A model generated the notes under the pieces. That model was given only the letters and a program-made list of their open reading frames with translations, was not told the origin of the DNA and searched no databases. The translations under genes were made by a program, and so were the position numbers. From Lentzea atacamensis (GTDB lineage Bacteria > Actinomycetota > Actinomycetes > Mycobacteriales > Pseudonocardiaceae): a stretch of DNA of 64,000 nucleotides. Location of the stretch: positions 248,001 to 312,000 of the forward strand of contig NZ_QLTT01000006.1 of NCBI RefSeq assembly GCF_003269295.1, written 5' to 3'. Shown here in pieces: positions 11,110-20,151 of this stretch (position 1 is the first letter of the stretch; each line of letters begins with the position of its first letter).

Positions 11110-11988
11110 ATGAAACTTGCGGTGGCCGCGGGAGCGACAGCGGCAACGATCGTCGGCGCGTCAGTGCCCATCACCGGCATGCTCGAGGGCTACCCGGTCC
11201 TGACCGGCCAGGCCATGCGCTACGCACTCGGCGCGGCCGTCCTGCTGCTGGTCGCGCGTCGGCTGCCGATGCCGTCCTGGCGCGACATCCCACCGCTGCT
11301 GGGCATCGTCGCTTCGGGCATGCTCGGCTTCAACGCCCTGCTCATCGCCGCCCAGCAGTACGCGGAACCGGGCTTCGTCGCCGCCGTGATGGGCTCATCC
11401 CCGATCGTCCTCGCGCTTCTCGCCCGCAACCGCTCTCTCGCTGCCGTCGTCGGCGCCGTGGTGGTCGCAGCAGGCGTAGTGGTGTTGTCCGGCGGCGGAG
11501 CGTGGCACGGCCCGGGCCTCGTGCTGGCGCTGCTCACGATGGTCGGCGAGGTCTGCTTCACGCTGTTCGCCGTCGGTGTGGTCAAGCGCATGGGCGTGCT
11601 CGGCGTGGCGACCTGGACCTGTCTGCTGGCGGCGGCGATCGGCGCCGTGCTGGGCACGTTCATCGAGGGATGGCGGATGCCGGACGCCCGCCAGTCCTTC
11701 GCGCTGGTAACGCTGGCCGTCGTCGTGACGGCACTCGCGTTCGGGCTCTGGTACTTCGCCGTGAACCGCTTGGGTTCCGATCGCGCAGGAGTGCTCATCG
11801 GCCTGATGCCGGTGGCCGGCCTTACGACGTCTGTGTTGCTGGGCGCGCAGGAACTTTCGCTGGTGTCCACTGCCGGGGCTGTCACAGTCGCACTCGGGTG
11901 TGTCATCGGCCTTCGCAGGGGCAGCACAAAGGCCGCCGCCGACATCCCGTCGAGCGAGCGGCCCCTGGCAACCGCACCGGCTACGTGA
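11110..11988 (+). CDS. EamA/DMT family transporter
   Basis: 292 residues starting MKLAVAAGATAAT at 11110, with about ten hydrophobic segments in two five-helix halves, as in the drug/metabolite (EamA, RhaT-like) superfamily. Members export amino acids, amino-acid-like compounds or metabolites. The divergent MocR regulator suggests a substrate linked to amino acid or PLP chemistry. The last 8 bases overlap the convergent hypothetical gene. Confidence 0.82.
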   Translation: MKLAVAAGATAATIVGASVPITGMLEGYPVLTGQAMRYALGAAVLLLVARRLPMPSWRDIPPLLGIVASGMLGFNALLIAAQQYAEPGFVAAVMGSSPIVLALLARNRSLAAVVGAVVVAAGVVVLSGGGAWHGPGLVLALLTMVGEVCFTLFAVGVVKRMGVLGVATWTCLLAAAIGAVLGTFIEGWRMPDARQSFALVTLAVVVTALAFGLWYFAVNRLGSDRAGVLIGLMPVAGLTTSVLLGAQELSLVSTAGAVTVALGCVIGLRRGSTKAAADIPSSERPLATAPAT

Positions 11989-12535
11989 GATCCGGGCCCT
12001 GCGAACGAAGATCGTCGACCTTCGACATCGCGTCGCGCAGCTCACCGAGCCACGCGTCGGCGTGCTCGCCCACCAGGCGGACCGCCCACGCCAGAGCGTC
12101 CGCACGAGAGCGGGCCACGCCGGCCGCCACGAGCGTGTCGAGCACCTGGCGTTCCGGCTGGCGCAGGCGCGTCATCACCGGGACGGCCAGGTGCGTGAAG
12201 AGCTCGCGCGTGTCACCGAGCGAGGCTCCCCAGGCGACCTTGCGGCCGTAGCGGTGTTCGGCCTGGCGCGCGATCTCGATGCGCTCGGACCGCGTCTCCT
12301 CTCGCCAGCGGGAGATGCGGCCCGACTCGGCCGCGGCGCGTGAGGCGTCGTCGAACTCACCCTCCAGCGGGGCGAGCGTGCCCACGACGGTGATCTCCTC
12401 GCGGTCGACGATCACCTCTGGCGCGCCGACGAACCAGCCGTCGGGGAGCCTGCCCGCGAACCACGCCGCCGCGTCGTCGGCCGGCGGCAGGTCAGCTTGT
12501 TGCCAACCGCCTCTTCCTCGCCATCCACGTCCCAT
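11981..12535 (-). CDS. Conserved hypothetical protein with helical C-terminus
   Basis: 184 residues from ATG at 12535 (CAGGGG eight bases upstream). Not recognised. The N-terminal half is Trp/Gly-rich (GWQQADLPPADDAAAWFAGRLP), followed by a possible beta segment EVIVDREEITVVG. The C-terminal 60 residues (VARSRADALAWAVRLVGEHADAWLGELRDAM) have the spacing of a ribbon-helix-helix or short helical DNA-binding segment. The gene is preceded by an AT-rich palindrome at 12561-12576. Autoregulation is possible but no more than inference. Confidence 0.6.
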   Translation of the reverse strand: MGRGWRGRGGWQQADLPPADDAAAWFAGRLPDGWFVGAPEVIVDREEITVVGTLAPLEGEFDDASRAAAESGRISRWREETRSERIEIARQAEHRYGRKVAWGASLGDTRELFTHLAVPVMTRLRQPERQVLDTLVAAGVARSRADALAWAVRLVGEHADAWLGELRDAMSKVDDLRSQGPDLT

Positions 12536-12560
12536 TTCGACCACCCCTGATTACATGATT

Positions 12561-12576
12561 ACGTCATTACTGACGT
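12561..12576. promoter_or_regulatory. Palindrome upstream of the hypothetical gene
   Basis: ACGTCA-TTAC-TGACGT is a perfect 6-bp inverted repeat in an unusually AT-rich patch (12549-12590) with three ATTAC elements. It lies 25 bases upstream of the minus-strand start at 12535, where an operator or promoter is expected. Confidence 0.45.
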
Positions 12577-12587
12577 TACGCCTGCAA

Positions 12588-14564
12588 TCAGCGGGTGGTG
12601 TTCGCCGACAGCGAAGTGACCAGGGCATCCACGGAAACCACAGGCCTGTCGCACACGTAGCCGCGGCACACGTAGGCGGCCGGGGCCTCGTCGACCAGCG
12701 GGCGGTCCTCCAGCAACGGCACCGAGCCCGGTTCACCGGCCACGACGACGCCGCCGCCAGGCACATGAGCGACCGCCGCCGCCCACAGCTGTGCACGGCG
12801 CGGATCGTCGACGCCGACCACTGCCACCTGCAGGGGACCGGCGACCAACGCCTCCGCGACGCTCAGCCAGTGGCCGGCGAACCGGGGTGCCCGCGCAGCC
12901 AGCAGACCGGCGCGCGTCACGGCCTCCGACGCCGCCGTCAGGTACCGCGACGAACGGTCGGCACCGGACAGCAGCGACGCCGTCAGCAGGGCCGAGGCCA
13001 GCGAAGACGCGCCAGAGGGCGAGGCGTTGTCGGTCGAGTCTGCCGGGCGGCGCACGAGAGACTCGGCGTCGTCAGCGGTGTCGTAGTAGGCGCCAGGAGA
13101 GTCCGGCACGGCGAAACGAGAGAGAGCGGTGTCGAGCAGGCCGCACGCCAGGTCGAGCCACCGGATCGAGCCGGTGACCTGGTGCAGCGCCAGCAGGCCG
13201 TCGGCGAAGCAGCCGTAGTCCTCCAGCACGCCGAACGACGGGCCGGCGACCCCGTCCCGCGAGGTTCGCAGCAGCCTGCCCTCGACGAGGTGCACCGAGG
13301 CCAGCAGCGACGCGGCCTCCGACGCCGCCACGATCCACGACGGCTCGCCGAAGAACGCTCCCGCCTCGGCCAGCGCCGCGATCGCCACGCCGTTCCACGC
13401 GGCGATCACCTTGTCGTCACGGCCGGGCTGCGGGCGGGCGGCACGGATCGCCAGCAGCGACGCACGCACGTCCTCTCCCGGCTCCGAGACGAACCGCAGC
13501 GTCGACTTGCCGTCCTCGAAGTTCGGCTCGGCGGTCACACCGAATGCAGCCGCGGCATCCCCGAGTTCCTCGAACGACCACACGTAGGTCAGGCCTTCGA
13601 CGCCCTCGGTGTCCGCGTCCAGCGAAGCCGCGAAGCCTCCCTCCGCGGTGCGCAGATCCCGCAGCAGGAAGGAAGCCGTGTCCCTGGCGACGCGCGAGTA
13701 GCGCTCAGTGCCGGTCAACCGCGCCAGGTGCGTGTAGAACCGAAGCAGCAAAGCGTTGTCGTACAACATCTTCTCGAAGTGCGGCACGGTCCACGACGCG
13801 TCGACGCTGTAACGCGCGAACCCTCCGCCCAGCTGGTCGTACATACCGCCGTTCGCCATCGCGTCGGCTGTCTTGGTCGCCATGGAGATCGCCTCGACCG
13901 AACCTGTGCGTTCGTAGTGCCGCAGCAGGAACTCGACGACCATCGACGGCGGAAACTTCGGCGCGCCACCGAATCCGCCGTTGCGCCGGTCGAACTCGCC
14001 CAGCAACGACACCACGGCGCCCGCCAGCGCGTCCGCGTCCACAGCGGACGGTGGCAGCGGCGCCGTGTGGCGTGAGATCTCTTCCACGACAACGGAAGCC
14101 GATTCCAGGATCTCGGCGGGACGTTCGGTCCACGCAGCCGAGACGGCCTCGATCAGCTGGGTGAAGGACGGCATGCCGGGGCGCGGCGTCGGGGGGTAGT
14201 AGGTGCCCGCGTGGAACGGCCGCGCGTCGGGCGTCAGGAACACGGTCATCGGCCAGCCGCCGTGCCCGGTCATGGCCTGCGTGACCTCCATGTACACGGC
14301 GTCGACGTCCGGACGTTCCTCGCGATCCACCTTGACCGGGACGAAGTGCTCGTTGAGGAGCGCGGCGACAGAAGCGTCTTCGAACGACTCGTGCGCCATG
14401 ACGTGGCACCAGTGGCAGGCCGCGTAGCCGACGGACAGCAGCACCGGGACGTTGCGCCGCCGTGCCTCCTCGAACGCCTCCGGGCACCACGGCCACCAGT
14501 CGACCGGGTTCTGAGCGTGCTGCAGCAGGTAGGGGCTGGTCGCGTCAGCGAGCCGGTTCTTCAT
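12588..14564 (-). CDS. Thioredoxin domain-containing protein (DUF255/YyaL, spermatogenesis-associated 20-like)
   Basis: 658 residues from ATG at 14564 (GTG at 14573 also open). The N-terminal about 170 residues are a DUF255 thioredoxin fold: [19 protein letters not shown] at the start and C50-H-W-C53 as the CxxC. The remainder is a six-hairpin (alpha/alpha) glycosidase-like toroid. The family is widespread, cytoplasmic, of uncertain function, perhaps redox or carbohydrate related. Divergent from the hen1 operon; the space between is 55 bases. Confidence 0.85.
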   Translation of the reverse strand: MKNRLADATSPYLLQHAQNPVDWWPWCPEAFEEARRRNVPVLLSVGYAACHWCHVMAHESFEDASVAALLNEHFVPVKVDREERPDVDAVYMEVTQAMTGHGGWPMTVFLTPDARPFHAGTYYPPTPRPGMPSFTQLIEAVSAAWTERPAEILESASVVVEEISRHTAPLPPSAVDADALAGAVVSLLGEFDRRNGGFGGAPKFPPSMVVEFLLRHYERTGSVEAISMATKTADAMANGGMYDQLGGGFARYSVDASWTVPHFEKMLYDNALLLRFYTHLARLTGTERYSRVARDTASFLLRDLRTAEGGFAASLDADTEGVEGLTYVWSFEELGDAAAAFGVTAEPNFEDGKSTLRFVSEPGEDVRASLLAIRAARPQPGRDDKVIAAWNGVAIAALAEAGAFFGEPSWIVAASEAASLLASVHLVEGRLLRTSRDGVAGPSFGVLEDYGCFADGLLALHQVTGSIRWLDLACGLLDTALSRFAVPDSPGAYYDTADDAESLVRRPADSTDNASPSGASSLASALLTASLLSGADRSSRYLTAASEAVTRAGLLAARAPRFAGHWLSVAEALVAGPLQVAVVGVDDPRRAQLWAAAVAHVPGGGVVVAGEPGSVPLLEDRPLVDEAPAAYVCRGYVCDRPVVSVDALVTSLSANTTR

Positions 14565-14619
14565 GGATTCCACACTAAATCAGCAGCGCGGAGACCGACT
14601 CTCGATCAGACTCGAGCTC

Positions 14620-15957
14620 GTGCTGCTCACCATGACCACGACCCACCAGCCGGCGACCGACCTCGGTCACCTGCTGCACAAGCACCCCGACCGGGCTCAG
14701 TCCTTCTCGACGAGCTCGGGAACCGCGCACGTCTTCTACCCGAAGGCGACGAACGAGGAGTGCACGGTCGCCCTCCTGCTCGAGGTCGACCCCATCGCGC
14801 TGGTGCGAGGTCCCGGCAGCACGCTCACCCAATACGTCAACGACCGTCCGTACGCGGCGGGGTCGTTGCTCACGGTCGCGCTCGGCAGCGTGTTCCGCAC
14901 CGCGATGAACGGCCGCAGCGAGAGCTACCCAGAACTCGCAAGGACACCGATTCCGCTGGTCATCCGCATTCCCGCGCTGCCGCACCGGCTCGCGGAACGG
15001 CTGTTCACGCCGCTCGGCTGGGCCGTCGAGACGAAGGGGCACGGCGACTCGCGCTACGGCGACGTGACCCTGAGCGGCATCGTCAAGCTCAGCGACGCTT
15101 TGAAGCACCTTTACGTGCTGCTGCCCGTGCTCGACGGCGGCAAGCACTACTGGGTCGCGGCCGACGAGGTCGACAAGCTGCTCAAGGCCGGCGACGGCTG
15201 GCTGGCGAGCCACCCCGACAAGGAGCTGATCACCACCAGGTACCTGGCCCGCAAGCGGCCGCTGGTGCTGTCCGCGCTGGAACGCCTCGCCGAGGTCGAC
15301 GAGGTCGAGCCGGAGGAGCTGGACAACGCGCTCGCCGAGCCGAAGATCTCCCTTGCCGTACAGCGCAAGGAGGCCGTGATCAAGGCGCTGAAGGAGGCAC
15401 GGGCCAAGCGCGTGCTCGATCTCGGCTGCGGTGGCGGCGCGTTGCTGCGTGAGCTCGTGAAGGAGCCGGAGTTCACCGAGATCCACGGTGTCGACGTGTC
15501 CGCGAAGGCGTTGCAGGAGGCCGCGCGCAAGCTGCGGCTCGACCGCATGCCCGACCGGGCGCGCGAGCGGATCACGTTGCGGCAGTCGGCTCTGACGTAC
15601 GCCGACGCGGAACTGGCCGGTTACGACGCGGCTGTGCTGATGGAGGTCGTCGAGCACGTCGACCCGTCGCGCCTGCCCGCGCTGGAGCACTCGGTGTTCG
15701 TGGTCGCGCGTCCGGCGACCGTGCTGGTGACGACGCCGAACGTCGAGTACAACGCGCTCTTCGAAACGTTGCCGGAAGGGCAGGTGCGCCACTCCGACCA
15801 CCGTTTCGAGTGGACCAGGGCGGAGTTCGCGGCGTGGGCGGACGGCGTTGCGTCACGACGCGGCTACCGCGTGCGCTATGTGGGGATCGGGCCGGAAGAC
15901 GCCGAACGCGGCGCGCCGACCCAGATGGCGGTGTTCAGCTCGGGGGACGAGAACTGA
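14620..15957 (+). CDS. hen1: 3'-terminal RNA ribose 2'-O-methyltransferase Hen1
   Basis: 445 residues from GTG at 14620, giving VLLTMTTTHQPATDLGHLLHKHPD, the standard bacterial Hen1 start. The N-terminal about 250 residues are the Hen1-specific domain that regulates Pnkp ligase. The C-terminal half is a methyltransferase with SAM motif VLDLGCGGGALL and metal-binding MEVVEHVDPSRL. Bacterial Hen1 marks the 3' end of a cleaved RNA with 2'-O-methyl before sealing, protecting it from repeat cleavage. The stop shares bases with the pnkp start (TGATG), so the pair is coupled. Confidence 0.93.
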   Translation: MLLTMTTTHQPATDLGHLLHKHPDRAQSFSTSSGTAHVFYPKATNEECTVALLLEVDPIALVRGPGSTLTQYVNDRPYAAGSLLTVALGSVFRTAMNGRSESYPELARTPIPLVIRIPALPHRLAERLFTPLGWAVETKGHGDSRYGDVTLSGIVKLSDALKHLYVLLPVLDGGKHYWVAADEVDKLLKAGDGWLASHPDKELITTRYLARKRPLVLSALERLAEVDEVEPEELDNALAEPKISLAVQRKEAVIKALKEARAKRVLDLGCGGGALLRELVKEPEFTEIHGVDVSAKALQEAARKLRLDRMPDRARERITLRQSALTYADAELAGYDAAVLMEVVEHVDPSRLPALEHSVFVVARPATVLVTTPNVEYNALFETLPEGQVRHSDHRFEWTRAEFAAWADGVASRRGYRVRYVGIGPEDAERGAPTQMAVFSSGDEN

Positions 15958-18419
15958 TGGAACTGAAGATCCCGAACCTGTGCCTGGTGGTGCTGATCGG
16001 CGCCTCCGGTTCCGGCAAGTCCACGTTCGCGCGCAAGCACTTCCTCCCGACGCAGGTGCTGTCGAGCGACTACTTCCGCGGGCTGGTGTCCGACGACGAG
16101 AACGACCAGTCCGCGTCCGCGGCGGCGTTCGACGCCCTGCACTACGTCGCGGCGAAGCGGCTGGAGGCGGGAAAGGTCACCGTCATCGACGCCACCAACG
16201 TGCAGGCACCCGACCGCGCCAAGCTGATCGAGGTGGCGAAGAAGGCCAACGTGCTGCCGGTCGCGATCGTGCTCGACACACCGACCGACGTGTGTCTCAA
16301 GCGCAACGCCCAGCGGCCGGACCGCGACTTCGGCGCGCACGTCGTCAAGCGGCACCGGGCGGCGTTGCACCGGTCGTTGAAGTACCTCGGCAAGGAGGGG
16401 TTCAAGCGCGTCCACGTCCTGCGCTCGGAGTCCGATGTGGACAGCGCGGTGATCGTTTACGAGAAACTGCTCAACGACCTGCGGCACGAGACCGGGCCGT
16501 TCGACGTGATCGGTGACGTGCACGGCTGCCGCGCCGAGCTGGCAGAGCTGCTGACGGAGCTCGGGTACACGCTCGTTCGTGACGACGAGGGCCGCGCGAT
16601 CGACGCGGTTCCGCCTGGGAACCGCAAGGCGGTGTTCGTCGGTGACCTCGTGGACCGCGGGCCGGACACGCCGGGCGTGCTGCGCCTGGTCATGGGCATG
16701 GTCGCCGCCGGGCACGCCTTGAGCGTGCGCGGAAACCACGAGGAGAAGCTCGTGCGGGCGTTGCGCGGCCACAAGGTCACGGTGCGGCACGGGCTGGAGA
16801 AGTCCCTGGAGCAGCTCGCCCACGAGCCGGAGGAGTTCCGCCGTGCCGTGACGAAGTTCTGCGACGGACTGATCGCGCACTACGTCCTCGACGGAGGAAA
16901 CCTCGTCGTGGCGCACGCCGGCCTGCCTGAGCGCTACCACGGTCGCGCGTCGGCCAAGGTGCGCAGCTTCGCGTTGTACGGCGACACGACCGGTGAGGTC
17001 GACGAGTACGGGCTTCCGGTGCGCCTCCCGTGGGCGAACGACTACCGCGGTTCCGCGATGGTGCTGTACGGGCACGTGCTGGTGCCCGAGGCCGAGTGGA
17101 TCAACAACACGATGTGCCTCGAAACCGGTGTGGTGTTCGGCGGCAAGCTGACCGCGCTGCGCTACCCGGAGAAGGAGCTCGTCTCCGTCAAGGCGCATCA
17201 GGCCTGGTACGAGTCGGACCGCCCGCTGGTGGCACCGGCTCCGGCCGAACGCGCGCCGGACGTGCTCGCGTTGACCGATGTCACGGGCCTTCGCCGGATC
17301 GAGACGTCGGTGATGGGCGCCGTGACGATCCGCGCGGAGCAGTCCGCTTCGGCACTGGAGGTGATGAGCCGGTTCGCGATCGACCCGCACGACCTGCTGT
17401 ACCTGCCGCCGACGATGGCTCCCACCGCCACCTCGCTGCGGGACGACGTGCTGGAGCACCCGTCCGAGGCGTTCGCGGAGTACCTCGCGGCCGGTGTGCG
17501 CGAGGTGATCTGCGAGGAGAAGCACATGGGCTCCCGCGCGGTGTTGCTGGTGCGGAAGGTTGGCGGCGCGATCTACACGCGCACCGGACGCGCGTTCTTC
17601 GACGGCACGCTGGGCGACGAGCTCCTGGACCGCGTGCGGGAGAGCGCGAAGCCGTTGTTCGACGAGTTCACCACCGACTGGCTGCTGATCGACGCCGAGC
17701 TGATGCCGTGGAACGCCAAGGCTTCCGGGCTGATCCGCGAGCAGTACGCGGCAGTCGGGGCGGCCGCCGGCGGAGCTCTGCCGGTGGCGGTCGAGGCCTT
17801 GCAGACGACGGCTGACCGTGGCGTGAACGTCGCCGAGCTCTTGGCGCGGACGGAAAGCCGGGCGGCGAACGCTTCGGCCTACCGGGCGGCGTACGAGCGG
17901 TACTGCTGGCCCACTGAAGGGCTGGAGGGCGTGCGAATCGCACCGTTCCAGCTGCTGGCGACCGAGGGACGCACGTTCCACGACCGTTCGCACCTGTGGC
18001 ACCTCGAGACGCTGAGCCGACTGGAAGGATCGTTGTTCCAGCAGACCCGTCACCTCGTGGTCGACACCGCGGATCCCGCGGCCGGCGTGCGGTGGTGGGA
18101 GGAGCTCACGGCGGAAGGCGGCGAAGGCATGGTCGTCAAGCCGCTGGCGAACCTGACCGGTCGCGTGCAGCCGGGCGTGAAGGTGCGTGGGCGGGAGTAC
18201 CTGCGGATCATCTACGGCCCGGACTACACGGAGCCCGCGAACCTCGCGCGGCTGCGCAAGCGCGGTCTCGGCCGCAAGCGCGGTCTTGCGCTGCGCGAGT
18301 ACGCCCTGGGCATCGAGGCGTTGGAACGCGTCGCGCGCGGCGAGCCGTTGTGGCGCGTGCACGAGTGCGTTTTCGGTGTGCTGGCGCTCGAATCGGAACC
18401 GGTGGACCCACGACTGTGA
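15957..18419 (+). CDS. pnkp: Polynucleotide kinase-phosphatase-ligase Pnkp (RNA repair)
   Basis: 820 residues from ATG at 15957. Three modules in order: P-loop kinase (IGASGSGKST, about 14-23), calcineurin-like phosphatase (DVIGDVHGC, GDLVDRG, RGNHE; about 180-400) and a ligase adenylyltransferase with the AMP lysine K522 in EEKHMGSRAVL, ending with EGMVVKP. It heals 5'-OH and 2',3'-cyclic phosphate ends and seals RNA together with Hen1. The length (usually 830-870) and all motifs indicate an intact enzyme. GTGA overlap with the next gene. Confidence 0.94.
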   Translation: MELKIPNLCLVVLIGASGSGKSTFARKHFLPTQVLSSDYFRGLVSDDENDQSASAAAFDALHYVAAKRLEAGKVTVIDATNVQAPDRAKLIEVAKKANVLPVAIVLDTPTDVCLKRNAQRPDRDFGAHVVKRHRAALHRSLKYLGKEGFKRVHVLRSESDVDSAVIVYEKLLNDLRHETGPFDVIGDVHGCRAELAELLTELGYTLVRDDEGRAIDAVPPGNRKAVFVGDLVDRGPDTPGVLRLVMGMVAAGHALSVRGNHEEKLVRALRGHKVTVRHGLEKSLEQLAHEPEEFRRAVTKFCDGLIAHYVLDGGNLVVAHAGLPERYHGRASAKVRSFALYGDTTGEVDEYGLPVRLPWANDYRGSAMVLYGHVLVPEAEWINNTMCLETGVVFGGKLTALRYPEKELVSVKAHQAWYESDRPLVAPAPAERAPDVLALTDVTGLRRIETSVMGAVTIRAEQSASALEVMSRFAIDPHDLLYLPPTMAPTATSLRDDVLEHPSEAFAEYLAAGVREVICEEKHMGSRAVLLVRKVGGAIYTRTGRAFFDGTLGDELLDRVRESAKPLFDEFTTDWLLIDAELMPWNAKASGLIREQYAAVGAAAGGALPVAVEALQTTADRGVNVAELLARTESRAANASAYRAAYERYCWPTEGLEGVRIAPFQLLATEGRTFHDRSHLWHLETLSRLEGSLFQQTRHLVVDTADPAAGVRWWEELTAEGGEGMVVKPLANLTGRVQPGVKVRGREYLRIIYGPDYTEPANLARLRKRGLGRKRGLALREYALGIEALERVARGEPLWRVHECVFGVLALESEPVDPRL

Positions 18420-19030
18420 TTCTCGAAGCGATCATCGGTTCGCACGCCTACGGGCTGGCGACCGCAGAGTCTGATGTGGACAGACGTGGGGTGTTCGTCG
18501 CGCCCACGGAAGCGTTCTGGCGCCTGGACAAGCCGCCGACCTCGGTCGAGGGGCCCTCGCCGGAACAGCTCAGCTGGGAGGTCGAGCACTTCTGCAGGCT
18601 GGCGCTGAAGTCGAACCCGACGGTGCTCGAAACGCTGGTGAGCCCGCTCGTGGAGGTCATGACGCCGCTGGGAGAGGAACTGCGGGCGCTGCTGCCCGCG
18701 TTCCTGTCCCGGTACGCGGTGCGGGCGTACACGCGCGCGACGGAGATGCAGCTGTCGCGCGCGGGCCGCAACCTCAAGCCGAAGCAGCTCATGCACGTGG
18801 TGCGGTTGCGGCTGGTTGGCCTGCACCTGATGCGGACCGGATCGTTGGACATCACCGCGGACCGGTCGTTGCTCGCGATCCGCGACGGCTCGATGCCTTG
18901 GGACGACGCGGTGGCGTGGGCGCACCGGCTCGGTGAGGAGCTCGCGAACGCGGATGGGCCGCTGCCCGAGGAGCCGGATCGGGCACGCGTGGAGGACTGG
19001 CTGGTTTCGGTGCGCAGGAGGGCGTTGTGA
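18416..19030 (+). CDS. rlaP: RlaP-type nucleotidyltransferase (RNA-repair polymerase beta superfamily), copy 1
   Basis: 204 residues from GTG at 18416. The N-terminus IIGSHAYGLATAESDVDRRG is the polymerase-beta fold signature: GS, then two Asp in DVD that bind catalytic metals. It belongs to PF10127 (YcgL), named RlaP because it clusters with RNA repair genes. It probably adds nucleotides to, or otherwise processes, broken RNA 3' ends before sealing by Pnkp. Overlaps genes on both sides by 4 bases. The product chemistry is inferred from context. Confidence 0.85.
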   Translation: MILEAIIGSHAYGLATAESDVDRRGVFVAPTEAFWRLDKPPTSVEGPSPEQLSWEVEHFCRLALKSNPTVLETLVSPLVEVMTPLGEELRALLPAFLSRYAVRAYTRATEMQLSRAGRNLKPKQLMHVVRLRLVGLHLMRTGSLDITADRSLLAIRDGSMPWDDAVAWAHRLGEELANADGPLPEEPDRARVEDWLVSVRRRAL

Positions 19031-19785
19031 GCTACGAGGTTCCTGATCTGAGCGCGGTCGTCGCGGAGCAGTCGCACGACCTGCTCTTCGCGACCGTGTC
19101 CGGTGCGCACCTGTACGGCTTCCCGTCCCGCGACTCGGACGTGGACCTGCGCGGCGTGCACGTCCTGCCGCTCACCGAGGTCGTCGGGCTGCGGCGCGGC
19201 CCGGAGACCAAGGAGCGGATGTGGGTGCGGGACGGTGTCGAGATCGACCTCGTCACGCACGACGTGGAGAAGTTCTGCCGCCTGCTCACCCGCCCCAACG
19301 GCTACGTGCTGGAGCAGCTCCTCTCGCCGCTCGTCGTGCACACCACGGACGGGCACCGGAAGCTGGCCGATCTCGCCGCGGGATGCCTCACGTCACGTCA
19401 CGGCCACCACTACCGCGGGTTCGCGGTGACCCAGTGGCGGCTGTTCGAGCGGACCGGCGAGATCAAGCCACTGCTCTACACGTTCCGCGCGCTGCTGACC
19501 GGCGTGCACCTGCTGCGCACCGGAGAGGTCGTCGCGCACCTGCCGACGTTGCTGGACAAGCTCGACGGGCCGGACTACCTGGCGGCGCTCATCGAGGCCA
19601 AGGTCCTCGGCGAGCACCGGTCACTGGCCGGTGTACCCGAGCGGCCCGCTCCCGAACGACTGGAGGCCGACGTCGCGCACTGGCACGAAGAGCTGCAGAA
19701 CGCGCGGACGGCCAGCGACCTGCCCGAGCATCCGCCGGCGTTCGAAGCGGTGCACGAGTTCGTGGTCGCGACGCGGGTGAGCTAG
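19027..19785 (+). CDS. rlaP: RlaP-type nucleotidyltransferase, copy 2
   Basis: 252 residues from GTG at 19027. SGAHLYGFPSRDSDVDLRG is the same metal-binding nucleotidyltransferase motif as in the preceding gene, and the helical C-terminus is longer. The two copies are clearly different in sequence (one begins IIGSHAYG, the other VSGAHLYG) and so are probably not a recent duplication; they may act on different RNA ends. Last gene of the coupled hen1 operon. A large inverted repeat begins right after its stop codon. Confidence 0.85.
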   Translation: MSYEVPDLSAVVAEQSHDLLFATVSGAHLYGFPSRDSDVDLRGVHVLPLTEVVGLRRGPETKERMWVRDGVEIDLVTHDVEKFCRLLTRPNGYVLEQLLSPLVVHTTDGHRKLADLAAGCLTSRHGHHYRGFAVTQWRLFERTGEIKPLLYTFRALLTGVHLLRTGEVVAHLPTLLDKLDGPDYLAALIEAKVLGEHRSLAGVPERPAPERLEADVAHWHEELQNARTASDLPEHPPAFEAVHEFVVATRVS

Positions 19786-19895
19786 CTAGTGGCGCGACCC
19801 GGAACGTCGGCTGGGTGATTCACGCTCAGCAGGGCACCTCGCGGCACCCGTCTGACCGCGAATTCGCCCGGCAACCTTCCGGGCCCCGCCACTAG
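19786..19895. repeat. 19-bp imperfect inverted repeat enclosing a 72-base loop
   Basis: CTAGTGGCGCGACCCGGAA (19786-19804) pairs with 19877-19895 at 17 of 19 positions. It fills the space between the convergent rlaP copy 2 and the small membrane protein gene, whose stop codon lies in the right arm. It may act as a shared transcription terminator, be a structured RNA, or be a small non-autonomous element. No T-run follows either arm. Confidence 0.6.
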
Positions 19896-20149
19896 TCCTT
19901 CTTCTCCGGCTCGGCCGCGGGCTTGGCCTCAGCAGGCTCGTCGAACGACGCCGGCACGCGCTTGAGGTGCTTGTTCATCGACTTGACGAGGAAGAACACC
20001 GCGATGAAGAAGAGGATCAGCAGGACGAGGCCGACCGGGGAGGACTTGCCGAAGTCCTCACCCTGGCCGCCCTTGTCGTTGTTCGTGTTCGACGGCTGCA
20101 CGGCGACGAAGGCCACCGTGTTGCCGAGGTCGAAGTCTGGGGAGAGCAC
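19892..20149 (-). CDS. Small single-pass membrane protein next to mca
   Basis: 85 residues from GTG at 20149, three bases beyond the mca stop. One membrane helix (GLVLLILFFIAVFFLVKSM, about 40-58) is followed by a basic then acidic, Ala/Glu/Lys-rich cytoplasmic tail ending EPEKKD. Mycobacteria carry a similar small membrane protein gene after mca (Rv1083 by my recollection of gene order). Function unknown; it is likely cotranscribed with mca. Confidence 0.75.
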   Translation of the reverse strand: MLSPDFDLGNTVAFVAVQPSNTNNDKGGQGEDFGKSSPVGLVLLILFFIAVFFLVKSMNKHLKRVPASFDEPAEAKPAAEPEKKD

Positions 20150-20151
20150 CC

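Noticed and set aside
15876-18362. 828-codon minus-strand frame over pnkp
   Set aside because: Antisense of a gene with kinase, phosphatase and ligase motifs.
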